This document shows, one piece after another, positions 39,979-48,259 of a stretch of 64,000 nt of DNA (position 1 is the first letter of the stretch; every line of letters begins with the position of its first letter). The stretch is from Enterovirga rhinocerotis. Its GTDB lineage: Bacteria > Pseudomonadota > Alphaproteobacteria > Rhizobiales > Beijerinckiaceae. The position numbers and the translations under genes were made by a program. The notes under the pieces were generated by a model, which saw only the letters and a program-made list of their open reading frames with translations, had not been told where the DNA came from and searched no databases. The stretch is taken from NCBI RefSeq assembly GCF_004363955.1, contig NZ_SNZR01000011.1:1302001-1366000 (forward strand), in the 5' to 3' direction.

Positions 39979-41090
39979 CGGCCGGGCGCCTTCCCCTTGA
40001 GGTCGATTGTGAAGGTCCCCGTCATCTGGAAGCCGAGGAAGCGCTCCCCGAGGAGGCGCAGCGTCGCGTCCGGATCGAGATCGGCGAAGAGGTCGGGTGC
40101 GATCCATTGGGCGACCGCTTCGATCGCGACGATGTTGAGGCCGGAGGTCGTCAGGGCATGCGCGATGCCGTGCACGCGGCCGGCCTTCACGGCCGGCAAT
40201 CCGGCCAGGGTCGGCCGAGAGGCGATCCGGGCGAGGCTGTCCCGCGCCTCCGCCGGGCCCACGCCCGTCCCGAGGACGAGACCGCCGCGCGCCGCCATAT
40301 AGGCGCCCCCCGTCGCGATGAAGACCTCGGGCTTGCGCTGGATGACATATTCCGTGCTCAGCGTCCCGGCCATGCCCGGGATCACCGGCGCCCCGATGTT
40401 GTCGCCGCCGGCAAGGCTGACGAAATCGCCGATTCCCTCTCCTCGTCCGGGCGACGTGCAACAGGTTCCGGGGCCTGCATGAGCCTCGAGTAGAACGGGA
40501 ACGCGGCGCGCATCCCCCCTCGCGGCCACACGGTCCCGGATGCGGGAGACGCGCTCCCGGAAGAAGGTCGAGAAGGCTTCCGCCTCCGCCTCGCGTCCGA
40601 TCAGCCGGCCGAAGGCGACGAGCCCCAACTCGCCGTCGAGCTGGCGCAGCGTCGGCGCGAGGCCGAGAATGGCGACGGGGATGCGCGCCGCCCGCAACTG
40701 CTCGATGGCCGGCTCGGACGCGCGGAACTCCGTTCCGAGGACGACCAGATCGGGCTTGAGGGCGATGATCAGTTCCACGGGCACCGCGCCGGGCTTGATG
40801 ATGCCGAGCGGTCTGATGTCGGCGAGGCGGCTGTCGTGGCGCTGCATCAGGGCCAAGGTCGCGTCGTCGAGGCGCGATCGGCTCCAGCCTGCGATACGCT
40901 CGGCCGGGGCCGGATCGATCAGGCTGAAGGCGATGAGGTCGAGCGCGTCCGACAGGACGATGCGCTTTGCGGGCTGGGCGAGAACGACGGAACGACCGAC
41001 GGAGTCGGTCGCTCTGATGTCGGCGTGGGCGGCCGAAAGGCCGCCCAGCAGGAACAGGACGGCTCCGAGAGGCCGGATGGCAGGGATCAC
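39975..41090 (-). CDS. Iron-siderophore ABC transporter substrate-binding protein
   Basis: This 371-residue periplasmic protein of the cluster A-II (FhuD/FecB-like) type has a signal peptide (IRPLGAVLFLLGGLSAAHA). It shows RIVLSDALDLIAFSLID, KPDLVVLGTEF and a C-terminal domain with KPEVFIATGG. The GTG at 41090 overlaps the receptor stop codon. It delivers ferric siderophore from the TonB receptor to the permease. Confidence 0.92.
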   Translation of the reverse strand: MIPAIRPLGAVLFLLGGLSAAHADIRATDSVGRSVVLAQPAKRIVLSDALDLIAFSLIDPAPAERIAGWSRSRLDDATLALMQRHDSRLADIRPLGIIKPGAVPVELIIALKPDLVVLGTEFRASEPAIEQLRAARIPVAILGLAPTLRQLDGELGLVAFGRLIGREAEAEAFSTFFRERVSRIRDRVAARGDARRVPVLLEAHAGPGTCCTSPGRGEGIGDFVSLAGGDNIGAPVIPGMAGTLSTEYVIQRKPEVFIATGGAYMAARGGLVLGTGVGPAEARDSLARIASRPTLAGLPAVKAGRVHGIAHALTTSGLNIVAIEAVAQWIAPDLFADLDPDATLRLLGERFLGFQMTGTFTIDLKGKAPGR

Positions 41091-43519
41091 CAGCGATATC
41101 TCATCGTCGCGAGGATGGTGCGGCCCTCGCCGTAGGCGCAGGAACCGAAGCCGTTGCAGGCCGCGACATAGTCCTTGTCGAACAGGTTGCGGGCGTTCAC
41201 GGCGAGGGACAGGCCCTTCAGCTTCGGGCTGACATAGCCGAAATCGTAGCTGACCATCGCGTCGACGAGGGTGAAGCCAGGGACCTTGGAGGGGGTGTAA
41301 ACGTACCCGGGCAGGTTCCACATATTGCTGTCCGTGCCGAACGTATCCCCGATGTAACGGACACCTGCGCCGACGGCGAAGCCCGCCAGCGGACCCTGCT
41401 TCATCTGATAATGCGCCCAGACCGAGGCCATGTGGCGCGGCACCGCCACTGGCCGCTTGCCTTGATAGTAGAAGTACTCCTTCGGCCGGCCGGTGATCTC
41501 AACGCCGTTGTCGCTCTTGGTAAACTCCATGTCGGTGAAGGTGTAGGTCCCGATCAGGTCGAGCCCGTCCACGAGGCTCGCCTTGCCTTCGATCTCGATT
41601 CCACGGGAGCGGACCTCGCCGTTCTGGATGCTGAGAAGCGGATTTGCCGGATCGGTAGACAGCACGTTCTGCTTGGTCAGATTGAACGCGGAGACCGTCA
41701 GAAGAGCATTCCAGCCAGTAGGTTGATATTTGAACCCGGCTTCGATCTGCTCTCCAGTGGTAGCCTTGAATGCCGTGCCAAAGCGATCCGCCCCCGTAAC
41801 CGGCTCGAACGAGGTCGAATAGCTGGCATAGGGCGCGAAGCCGTTCTCGAAGAGATAAAGCAAGCCGACGCGGCCGGTGAAGGCTTCGTCCTGGTTGGCG
41901 GTCGAGGCCGGGTTGAATGAGCCGTTCGGAAGGAGCCCGACCGGCAGCGTGGTGTTCAGCTGGCTGCTGCTGACCCGCGCGAAGTCCTGGCGTCCGCTCA
42001 GCCAGAGGCGGAAATTGCCGAACTCGATCTGATCCTGGACGTAGAGGCCGAGCTGCCGCAACTGATCGCGGCGGCGGATCGTCAGGTTCGGACGCATGAA
42101 AGGCTGGCCATAGACGGGCGCATAGAGATCGATCGGCCCGATCTGGCCGAAACCGAACCGCCACAGCGAGTCCATGTACTGGTAGTCGAGCCCGGCCAGC
42201 AGCGTATGCTTGAGAGGACCGGTCGAGAACTTCGCCTGCAGCTGGTTGTCGAGAGAGAAGCTGTCGGCGTCGTGCAGATGCTGCCCGGTGTTGCGGTTCA
42301 GAAGGCGGTTGTTCCCCTGGAGAGACGCGAAGTCGACGCCCCGGAAGTCGTTCGTCAGGTTGCCGTAACGAAAGCCCTGACGAAAGGTCAGGACATCGTT
42401 GAAGCGATGCTCGAACTGGTAGCCGATCGCCTTCTCGGTGCGGTTATAGAGGTTCCATTGCGGATCGCCCTGGAAGCGGTTGGTCGGCAATCGGCCGTAG
42501 CCGCTCGGCAGCACCGTTCCGACGACGGGGAGGAAGCCCGAATCCACCGCCTTCGGATCGCGCTGGTAGATGCCCATCACCGTCAGCTTCGTGTCGGGGG
42601 AGGGCGCGAATGTGAAGGAGGGCGCGATCAGGAGGCGCTGCTCCTCCTGATAGTCGATCTGGGAATCGGCCATGCGGCCGAGCCCGACGACGCGATAGAG
42701 GAAGCGCGGATCGCTCGCGACCGGGCCGGTCACGTCGAAGCCGCTCTCGATGTAGTTGTGCGTGCCGCCGCGCACGAAGATCTCGCCGCTCGGCGTCTCC
42801 TGCGGCTTCTTGCTGACGAGGTTGATGAACCCGCCGGGGTTCGCCTGTCCGTACAGGACCGAGGACGGCCCCTTGAACACCTCGACACGCTCGACCATCC
42901 AGGGGTCGATCTGCACCGCCGTGCGCGACGGGAAATGCCATTTCAGGCCGTCGAGATAGCTCGCGTAGTTCGCGGCGGCCGAGAAACCGCCGAAGCCGCG
43001 GATGAAGACGGGATCGAAGCGGCGGCTTTGGAGTCCGGCCTGCCCCGTCATCACGCCTGCGGTGTATTGCAGGCTCTCCCCGACCGTCGTGGCGGCCTGT
43101 TCGTTCATCTGGTCGCGCGTGATGACCGAGATCGATTGCGGCGTCTCGAGGATCGACGCATCCGTCTTCGAGCCGGTCGCCGACCGGGTCGCGACATAAC
43201 CCTGGACGGGTCCGTACGCGCTTTCAGGCGCCTGTTGCGAGGCAGGCGCCGAGACGGGAGCGGAGGCGGCGGGCAGCGAGCGCACCGGACGTGAGGCCTG
43301 CCGTGCGGCGGCGCGCCGGGCAGGGCGCCGGGTTGCCTGCTGGCTGGCGGCGGCCGCGGGGCGCGCCGGTGCCGCGCGCGACGACGGCGGCTCCACATTC
43401 ACGGGCGGGAGCGCCGACTGCGCGAAGCTCGTGGCCGTGAGGGCCGCGGTCATGGCAGCGACACTGACGGCGCAGAGGCCGAAGCTGCTGATCGAATGTC
43501 TCGTCGTACCGCCCATCAT
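41087..43519 (-). CDS. TonB-dependent siderophore receptor
   Basis: This 810-residue outer-membrane receptor starts with a signal peptide and an unusually Ala/Arg/Pro-rich linker (about residues 40-105). A plug domain (ETPQSISVITRDQMNE, RGFGG, VEVFKGPSSVLYGQANPGG) and a 22-strand barrel ending in the aromatic TMRYRW follow. The siderophore is unknown; similarity is to ferrichrome/FoxA-type receptors. Start is ATG 43519 or 43516. It leads the operon and faces an AraC regulator across a site-rich interval. Confidence 0.95.
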   Translation of the reverse strand: MMGGTTRHSISSFGLCAVSVAAMTAALTATSFAQSALPPVNVEPPSSRAAPARPAAAASQQATRRPARRAAARQASRPVRSLPAASAPVSAPASQQAPESAYGPVQGYVATRSATGSKTDASILETPQSISVITRDQMNEQAATTVGESLQYTAGVMTGQAGLQSRRFDPVFIRGFGGFSAAANYASYLDGLKWHFPSRTAVQIDPWMVERVEVFKGPSSVLYGQANPGGFINLVSKKPQETPSGEIFVRGGTHNYIESGFDVTGPVASDPRFLYRVVGLGRMADSQIDYQEEQRLLIAPSFTFAPSPDTKLTVMGIYQRDPKAVDSGFLPVVGTVLPSGYGRLPTNRFQGDPQWNLYNRTEKAIGYQFEHRFNDVLTFRQGFRYGNLTNDFRGVDFASLQGNNRLLNRNTGQHLHDADSFSLDNQLQAKFSTGPLKHTLLAGLDYQYMDSLWRFGFGQIGPIDLYAPVYGQPFMRPNLTIRRRDQLRQLGLYVQDQIEFGNFRLWLSGRQDFARVSSSQLNTTLPVGLLPNGSFNPASTANQDEAFTGRVGLLYLFENGFAPYASYSTSFEPVTGADRFGTAFKATTGEQIEAGFKYQPTGWNALLTVSAFNLTKQNVLSTDPANPLLSIQNGEVRSRGIEIEGKASLVDGLDLIGTYTFTDMEFTKSDNGVEITGRPKEYFYYQGKRPVAVPRHMASVWAHYQMKQGPLAGFAVGAGVRYIGDTFGTDSNMWNLPGYVYTPSKVPGFTLVDAMVSYDFGYVSPKLKGLSLAVNARNLFDKDYVAACNGFGSCAYGEGRTILATMRYRW

Positions 43520-43645
43520 GGATCCCCGCACCGGCCTTCGGTCTCCTCCGAAGCCCGCAAGGGATGTATCGCGAGAGCCGCCTTTCGGCCCAGACAGAGA
43601 TATTTGTTGAAGCGGCGACGATGTTTGTGCAGATCATGTCGGATG

Positions 43646-43662
43646 ACGTTTCTTTGAAACGT
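43646..43662. promoter_or_regulatory. Perfect inverted repeat in the receptor leader
   Basis: ACGTTTC (43646-43652) and GAAACGT (43656-43662) flank TTT. It lies between the Irr-like box and the receptor gene, within the predicted leader, and could be a second operator (for instance for the AraC protein) or an mRNA hairpin. Confidence 0.45.
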
Positions 43663-43687
43663 TGCCGCTCGACAACAGTTCCTCTTC

Positions 43688-43703
43688 TTTAGAACAATTA
43701 TAA
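43688..43703. promoter_or_regulatory. Irr-box (iron control element)-like site overlapping a TATAAT
   Basis: TTTAGAACAATTATAA matches the Irr iron-control-element form TTTAGAA-N3-TTCTAAA at 12 of 14 positions. On the minus strand it contains a perfect TATAAT (43697-43702) oriented towards the receptor gene. The position, 169 bases before the receptor and 20 bases before the AraC start, fits iron-dependent control of both. Confidence 0.6.
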
Positions 43704-43723
43704 GCCATTCGACTGTATGGGTA

Positions 43724-44746
43724 TTGATCTTGGCGCCTGACCAAACGACGATATCGCCGGTCTCGACACAGGGTGGCGACGAGGTGCGCGCCGGAGCCCG
43801 CCGCTCGCTATCGGCTTCGGCCGCCAGCGGCCCAGCGAGCGGGAGGATCTTGCCGAGCCGGGCAGGGCAGGGTGTCTCCGGATGCGTTCGTGTGCCTCGC
43901 CTGAGGGAGGGCCTGACGCTCCACCTGAGCGACATCGAACATCTGGAGGAGGCAAGGACCGACTCGGTGATGCCTCCGGGCTTCGGCATCTATCTCTTCT
44001 TCGACGACAGCGTGGGGCTGGAGGCATCGGTCGGCGGTTTTCCGCTGCCGGTCGGACGCCATCGTCTGTCGGACGAGCGGCCTCTGGGCTTTACGCTTTG
44101 CCGGCGGGAGCCCGCAGCCTTCGTTCGGCGAGCGACGCCGGGAACGCGGGTGCGGCACGTGATCATTTCGCTGTCGCTCGAGTGGCTCGACCAGACCTTC
44201 GGGCACCACAACGTCGCTCTCCCGCGCGCGAGCCAGGAGCATCTGGCGATTTCGCGCTGGTTTCCGTCGCGGCGGCTCGCCCAGACCGCGCTGGAACTGC
44301 TGGATCCCGACTCGGAGGGAAACGCGGCGATCGCGCGCCTGCGGGACGAGACCGTCGCGCTGGAAGCCGTCACCGAGATGCTGGCGACGGTCAGGCCGCC
44401 GGCGGCACGGGGCGAAGGCCAGAGGACGGACATGCTGCTGCTCAACAGGGCGCGCGACCTGATCGAGGACCGCCTCGGTGCCGAGTTCTCGTTCCAGGAA
44501 CTCGCAAGCGAGGCCGGGGTCGGCATCGCGACGCTCCGGCGCCTGTTCCGCGATGCCTATGGCTGCACGATCTACGAATACGTTCGCATCCGGCGGCTCG
44601 AAATGGCGCGTCTTCTCCTGGAGGACGGCAAGCCGGTCGCGACCGCGGCCGCCCTGGCCGGCTATACCAGCTCGGCGAATTTCGCGACGGCCTTCCGGCG
44701 CCGCTTCGGCATCACGCCAAGCCGTGCACGCGAAAGCGTTTGGTAG
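43724..44746 (+). CDS. AraC-family regulator, PchR-like
   Basis: The product is 340 residues if the TTG at 43724 is used. The C-terminal double HTH is clear: FSFQELASEAGVGIATLRRL and the second helix pair around AAALAGYTSSANFATAFRRRFGI (read in parts). The N-terminal half resembles PchR-type effector domains that sense ferric siderophores. It is divergent from the TonB receptor operon, the classical arrangement for siderophore-responsive activators. The start is uncertain; the first 60 residues look weakly conserved. Confidence 0.85.
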   Translation: MILAPDQTTISPVSTQGGDEVRAGARRSLSASAASGPASGRILPSRAGQGVSGCVRVPRLREGLTLHLSDIEHLEEARTDSVMPPGFGIYLFFDDSVGLEASVGGFPLPVGRHRLSDERPLGFTLCRREPAAFVRRATPGTRVRHVIISLSLEWLDQTFGHHNVALPRASQEHLAISRWFPSRRLAQTALELLDPDSEGNAAIARLRDETVALEAVTEMLATVRPPAARGEGQRTDMLLLNRARDLIEDRLGAEFSFQELASEAGVGIATLRRLFRDAYGCTIYEYVRIRRLEMARLLLEDGKPVATAAALAGYTSSANFATAFRRRFGITPSRARESVW

Positions 44747-44797
44747 CCTTTTTAGGAGCCCTCTTCGGACGCCGGTGGCGTCTGGCCAGCGATCTGC

Positions 44798-45466
44798 TCA
44801 CTGCGACCACGGCTCCGTTCTGAGCCGGTCGGCCAGCATCGCGCCCAGTTCCGACGCACGTCTCGGACCGAGCGTGTAGAGAGGTCCGGGGCGCCCGAAG
44901 ATCAGGAATTCGTGGCCATGCCAGCGAGTGCGTTTGACCTCGTCTTGGTCGAAGCCGGAGCAGCCCGTGGCCTTCTCGAAGAAGCGGATCGGTTCCTTGC
45001 TGTGACAGAAAACCAGCCGAGGCCGGATAGCGAGGAACAGGAACTCGATGATGGAGACCTCGCGGTCGGCTCGCGTAAGGTCTTTGGCCTTCTTCGTCGG
45101 GTGCGCATAGAGATTGGTTTCAAGGCAGGGCGCAATCTGAGCGCTGATTGCCTCGATCACAGGGCGGTTGCCTCGACGCCTGCGGGTGCGGTCGTAGTCC
45201 TGGCGAAATAGCGCGAGCTTGAACCCGCTTTCGTCAGACCAGTACTTCCTGAAGCTACAATCGAGGCGGGTGGCTGCGTTGAGGCCGACGATGAAAGATC
45301 GGCACTCAAGCGGCGATCCATCGCAGACGAATGGTCGCGCGCGATCATCCGGGAGGAGCCGCATTAACTGCGCATAAAACTCCGACAATGCGACCGGCTG
45401 CATCTGTACGCGCTGGATCGAGGAACAATCACCTGCATCAAACAATGCGGCCAGCGGCCTGTCCAT
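44798..45466 (-). CDS. Uncharacterised protein, possibly uracil-DNA-glycosylase fold
   Basis: This 222-residue protein is not firmly recognised. The segment RSFIVGLNAATRLD with KYWSDESGF and LETNLYAHPT recalls UDG-superfamily proteins (a GLN-type water-activating motif and a hydrophobic DNA-binding loop), but key residues are not conserved enough to assign activity. Codon use is less GC-biased than in neighbours. It lies between the AraC gene and tRNA-Val, convergent with AraC, suggesting an acquired islet at a tRNA gene. Confidence 0.6.
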   Translation of the reverse strand: MDRPLAALFDAGDCSSIQRVQMQPVALSEFYAQLMRLLPDDRARPFVCDGSPLECRSFIVGLNAATRLDCSFRKYWSDESGFKLALFRQDYDRTRRRRGNRPVIEAISAQIAPCLETNLYAHPTKKAKDLTRADREVSIIEFLFLAIRPRLVFCHSKEPIRFFEKATGCSGFDQDEVKRTRWHGHEFLIFGRPGPLYTLGPRRASELGAMLADRLRTEPWSQ

Positions 45467-45593
45467 GCGATCGCATGACGATGGCCGAATCGTGCCGAGC
45501 CCGCAACCGTGCCCACGGGGTCCGCAAGGGGACCCTCAGGGTCGGGGATAGCGGGCCCAGCCCTCTCGTTCTTCGCGTCGGTCCTTGACGTCA

Positions 45594-45669
45594 TGGTGGG
45601 CGGTGACGGGATCGAACCGCCGACCCTCTCGGTGTAAACGAGATGCTCTACCGGCTGAGCTAACCGCCC
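45594..45669 (-). tRNA. tRNA-Val (anticodon TAC)
   Basis: A 76-base cloverleaf on the minus strand. GGGCGGT pairs with ACCGCCC, anticodon stem TCTCG/CGAGA closes loop TTTACAC, and CCA is encoded. Downstream on the minus strand a GGGTCC/GGACCC hairpin (45518-45535) may mark the end of the transcript. Confidence 0.96.
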
Positions 45670-46040
45670 GTGGCGTCGCCATAGCACCTTCCGCCGGCCG
45701 GAGAAATCCGATGTGCGGCAGGTTTGGCGAGGTCCGCCGAGGAGGGCTCTGAATCGCAGGGGACCTGCGACCGACCGAGCGGTCCGGAAGCGACCAAGCG
45801 TGATCCGCCCTCGCCACCCGCCGCAATCCGCGCGGGGGATGCTCGGCCGTGGTTCCGGCTCGCATGCGATGGAACGCTGCGACGCGAACGGCTCATCGAG
45901 GGCGAGAGATCGACTGACGGCAGACGACCGCAACCGAGCGGGGGGGGCGAGGAAGAGGTAGTTCCCGATCGCGCCGCATCGCTGCACGGCATCTGCCCGT
46001 GTGGGACAGCCGGCGTCGTGGGAGGCTGCGCAAATAAAAA

Positions 46041-46119
46041 CGGAAGCGACTTCAGGTGGGGCGGTTCATGCTGGGAGCGGTGCTGTACCGCAGGCTCCGT
46101 GCCCCTAGAGTCGCTTCCG
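46041..46119 (-). ncRNA. Candidate structured RNA (nested hairpin)
   Basis: The 79 bases fold into one long nested hairpin. An 11-bp perfect outer stem (46041-46051 with 46109-46119) encloses GGGGC/GCCCC (46058-46062 with 46101-46105), then GGAG/CTCC (46074-46077 with 46095-46098) stacked on CGGT/ACCG (46078-46081 with 46087-46090) with a CAGG bulge. Read on the minus strand, it is followed immediately by TTTTTATTT, like an intrinsic terminator, so a minus-strand transcript is favoured. I cannot match it to a known RNA family. Confidence 0.4.
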
Positions 46120-46174
46120 CTTCATGTTCGTCGCTGTGCCGCTCGGACCTGAGCCGAAACAATCTCAGGCCTGT

Positions 46175-46204
46175 CTAGGCGGCCTCATGCTGAGGTGGAT
46201 CCAT
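46175..46204 (-). CDS. Candidate nine-residue peptide (MDPPQHEAA)
   Basis: On the minus strand a perfect AGGAGG (46212-46217) lies 7 bases before an ATG that opens MDPPQHEAA and a TAG. The same frame can be extended to an upstream ATG at 46228 (MARKGGFS before it). The stop-proximal part overlaps the small CCTCA/TGAGG hairpin, and the candidate structured RNA lies 56 bases downstream. It could be a leader peptide or the coding part of a small RNA. Short frames arise by chance; the spacing and strength of the ribosome site are the only positive evidence. Confidence 0.3.
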   Translation of the reverse strand: MDPPQHEAA

Positions 46205-46430
46205 GCTAAATCCTCCTTTTCTCGCCATCTATTTTGACGCTCACTCCGTCTGCTCGTGATCGGAGTTCGTCATCTGATGGCCAGTAACGAAAGACTGCGC
46301 CTCCTTTTCCGGGTCGTCAACTCTTTTATTCGCTGCAGTCGCGAAGCGCACCTGCGAGGGGTTGCGGTCGCCGCCACGGCGCGCTCTTCTGGCCGCAACG
46401 ACAGCGCCGGAAGGCGAGCGGGAGGACAGG

Positions 46431-47612
46431 ATGCTATCAGGAGCGGAGGCGGCGTCGGCCGTCGGCGGGATCAAGGTCGCGACATTCGACGGTCCCGGCG
46501 CGAAGCCCGTCCTGAGGACCGTCCCCTGGCCGAAGGTGCCGAAGAAGGCCGCGCTCCTGAAGATCGGCGCCTGCGGCGTCTGCGGAACCGATCAGCACAT
46601 CCTGAAGGGCCATTGGCCAAAACCGCTGCCCTGGCCCTTCACTCTCGGGCATGAGATCGGCGCCGTGATCGTCGAGAAGGGCGATGAGCTGAAAGAGGAT
46701 TTCATGGGCAAGCCGCTCGAGGTCGGCTCCCGTGTGATGATTCCGCCGCTGATGCCCTGCGGCAGCTGCTATTACTGCGTCCATTATCCGGAGACGGCGA
46801 ACAAGTGCCTGACTCCGGTCTATTACGGCCGCTATCTCGGGTTCGAGAAGGCGCCGCATCTCTGGGGCGGCTGGGCCGAGCACGTCTATGTCGATCTCGA
46901 CATGCTGCCGGGCACGAAGATCTACAAGCTGCCCGACGACATGCCGCTGCGGCTCGGCGCGCTGTCCGAGCCGATGACCTCCTGCATCCGTGCCTTCAAC
47001 CGCGCGACGCGGGCCGGCGGGTTCCGCTGGGGCGACACGGTCGTGATCCAGGGCTCGGGCCCCATCGGGATCCTCGCCGTCGCCGCGGCGCAGGAGATGG
47101 GAGCGGGAAGGGTGATCTGCGTCGGCGCGCCGGAGGAGCCGCGCCTCAAGCTCGCCCGAAGGTTCGGTGCCGAGGCGACCGTCAATCTCGACGAGTTCAA
47201 GACGCCGGAGGCACGCATCGCGCGGGTCCGCGAGATCGTGGGCGGGTTCGGGGCGGACCTCGTGATGGATTGCTCAGGCCATCCGACCGCCGGCCCGGAG
47301 GGGATCGAGTTCCTGCGCGACGGCGGCACCTATGTCGAGATGGGCCAGTTCACCGATGCCGGGTCCATCCAGACCAACTGGCACCGCATCTGCACGAAGG
47401 ACCTCAACGTCCTCGGCTCCTGGGGCTTCACCGGCAACGACCTGCCGCTCGGCGTCGACATGCTCTACCGGACACGCGACCGGTATCCGTATTACGACAT
47501 GCAGACGCTCTATCCGCTGACCGAGGCGGGGATCGCCGAAGCGGTCGCCGACGCGATGGCCATGCGGACGGTCAAGTCGACGATCGTGCCGTTTCCGGAA
47601 CTCGCGGATTAG
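46431..47612 (+). CDS. Zinc-dependent alcohol dehydrogenase family protein
   Basis: This 393-residue medium-chain dehydrogenase has the catalytic zinc motif CGVCGTDQH, GHE in LGHEIGAVI, the four structural-zinc cysteines (PCGSCYYC and ANKC) and the nucleotide fold GSGPIGILA. It resembles threonine or polyol dehydrogenases; the substrate is not determinable. The ATG at 46431 has a GGAGGACAGG site. Its last 41 bases overlap the convergent DUF4345 gene. Confidence 0.9.
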   Translation: MLSGAEAASAVGGIKVATFDGPGAKPVLRTVPWPKVPKKAALLKIGACGVCGTDQHILKGHWPKPLPWPFTLGHEIGAVIVEKGDELKEDFMGKPLEVGSRVMIPPLMPCGSCYYCVHYPETANKCLTPVYYGRYLGFEKAPHLWGGWAEHVYVDLDMLPGTKIYKLPDDMPLRLGALSEPMTSCIRAFNRATRAGGFRWGDTVVIQGSGPIGILAVAAAQEMGAGRVICVGAPEEPRLKLARRFGAEATVNLDEFKTPEARIARVREIVGGFGADLVMDCSGHPTAGPEGIEFLRDGGTYVEMGQFTDAGSIQTNWHRICTKDLNVLGSWGFTGNDLPLGVDMLYRTRDRYPYYDMQTLYPLTEAGIAEAVADAMAMRTVKSTIVPFPELAD

Positions 47613-48228
47613 GCGCGGGAGGCGGCGGCGCGGCCATGGCCGTCCCGTCGCCCGACGCGGCGGCCGGCACCGGCTCCGGCAGGTCGTCCGGAACCGTTTG
47701 CGGACGGGGAGCGGGCACTCGGCCGTCCACCGGTGCCGTTGCGACCGGGGGAGGAGGAGCCTGGTTCTCCCGCCGGATGACCGGCCGTTTCTCCTCGACG
47801 GCGTAGCCGCGGGCGATCCGCCATTGCCAGAAGCAGAGGATGGGCATCACGACGAGTTCCATCGTCAGCGCGCCCAGCATGTAGAAGGACGGCAGGCCCG
47901 CGAGCGTCATCCCGAAGAAGCGTGCGAGGCCGCCGATGAAGACCATGAGCGTCAAGAGCCGGAAGCGCGGCCCGGTCGATTCGATCGAGGGGATGGTCGA
48001 CCAGCACAGGAGGCCGACCGCGAGGTGCAGCCCGGACAGATAGCGGTAGTGGCTGTCGCCGGAGGTGCCGAGCCGCTCTCCCGTCAGAGCCGGGCCGAAC
48101 AGGACCCCATATAGGCCCGCCGCGACCGGAATGAGCGCCGCCGCCCCGATGGCCTGCTGGAGCAGCCGCCGTCGTCGCTCGAGCTTCGCAAGGACCCGCG
48201 GATCCTCCTCCGCGGGGCCATCCACCAT
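47572..48228 (-). CDS. DUF4345 family membrane protein
   Basis: The 218-residue protein has four hydrophobic segments (LLQQAIGAAALIPVAAGLYGV, YLSGLHLAVGLLCW, LLTLMVFIGGLARFFG, LTMELVVMPILCFW, the first read in part) typical of DUF4345. A proline-rich cytosolic tail of about 70 residues follows. The tail overlaps the 3' end of the dehydrogenase gene. Start may be ATG 48228 or GTG 48246. Function unknown. Confidence 0.75.
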   Translation of the reverse strand: MVDGPAEEDPRVLAKLERRRRLLQQAIGAAALIPVAAGLYGVLFGPALTGERLGTSGDSHYRYLSGLHLAVGLLCWSTIPSIESTGPRFRLLTLMVFIGGLARFFGMTLAGLPSFYMLGALTMELVVMPILCFWQWRIARGYAVEEKRPVIRRENQAPPPPVATAPVDGRVPAPRPQTVPDDLPEPVPAAASGDGTAMAAPPPPAPNPRVPETARSST

Positions 48229-48259
48229 GACTGTCTCGCCCGTCACTCGTCCGTCCCGC

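Larger units (their letters stand above)
45670..46430. other. 760-base gene-poor interval with structured elements
   Basis: No ordinary gene is supported; long frames here have patchy composition and no family resemblance. The right half is more AT-rich. It holds a nested hairpin (46041-46119), two smaller hairpins (CCTGAG 46148-46153 with CTCAGG 46164-46169; CCTCA 46183-46187 with TGAGG 46191-46195) and a nine-codon frame with an ideal ribosome-binding site on the minus strand. A GGAGGACAGG site at 46421-46430 belongs to the alcohol dehydrogenase gene. Confidence 0.6.

Noticed and set aside
46041-46119. Miniature inverted-repeat transposon
   Set aside because: The 11-bp ends are inverted but no target-site duplication is visible, and the interior forms nested stems instead of an unstructured spacer. 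A copy search would decide.
45724-46152. A 142-codon plus-strand frame after tRNA-Val
   Set aside because: Codon use and amino-acid composition are not protein-like for this genome, there is no ribosome site, and the frame runs through the nested hairpin.
46141-46170. Hammerhead-ribozyme-like GAAAC between CCTGAG/CTCAGG arms
   Set aside because: The required CUGAUGA core and three-way junction are absent; it is a plain hairpin with a chance GAAAC.
46175-46228. Coding piece of a two-piece tmRNA
   Set aside because: The peptide ends in AA like a tag, but it lacks the usual ANDN-type start, and no acceptor piece with a CCA-ended tRNA-like domain is nearby.
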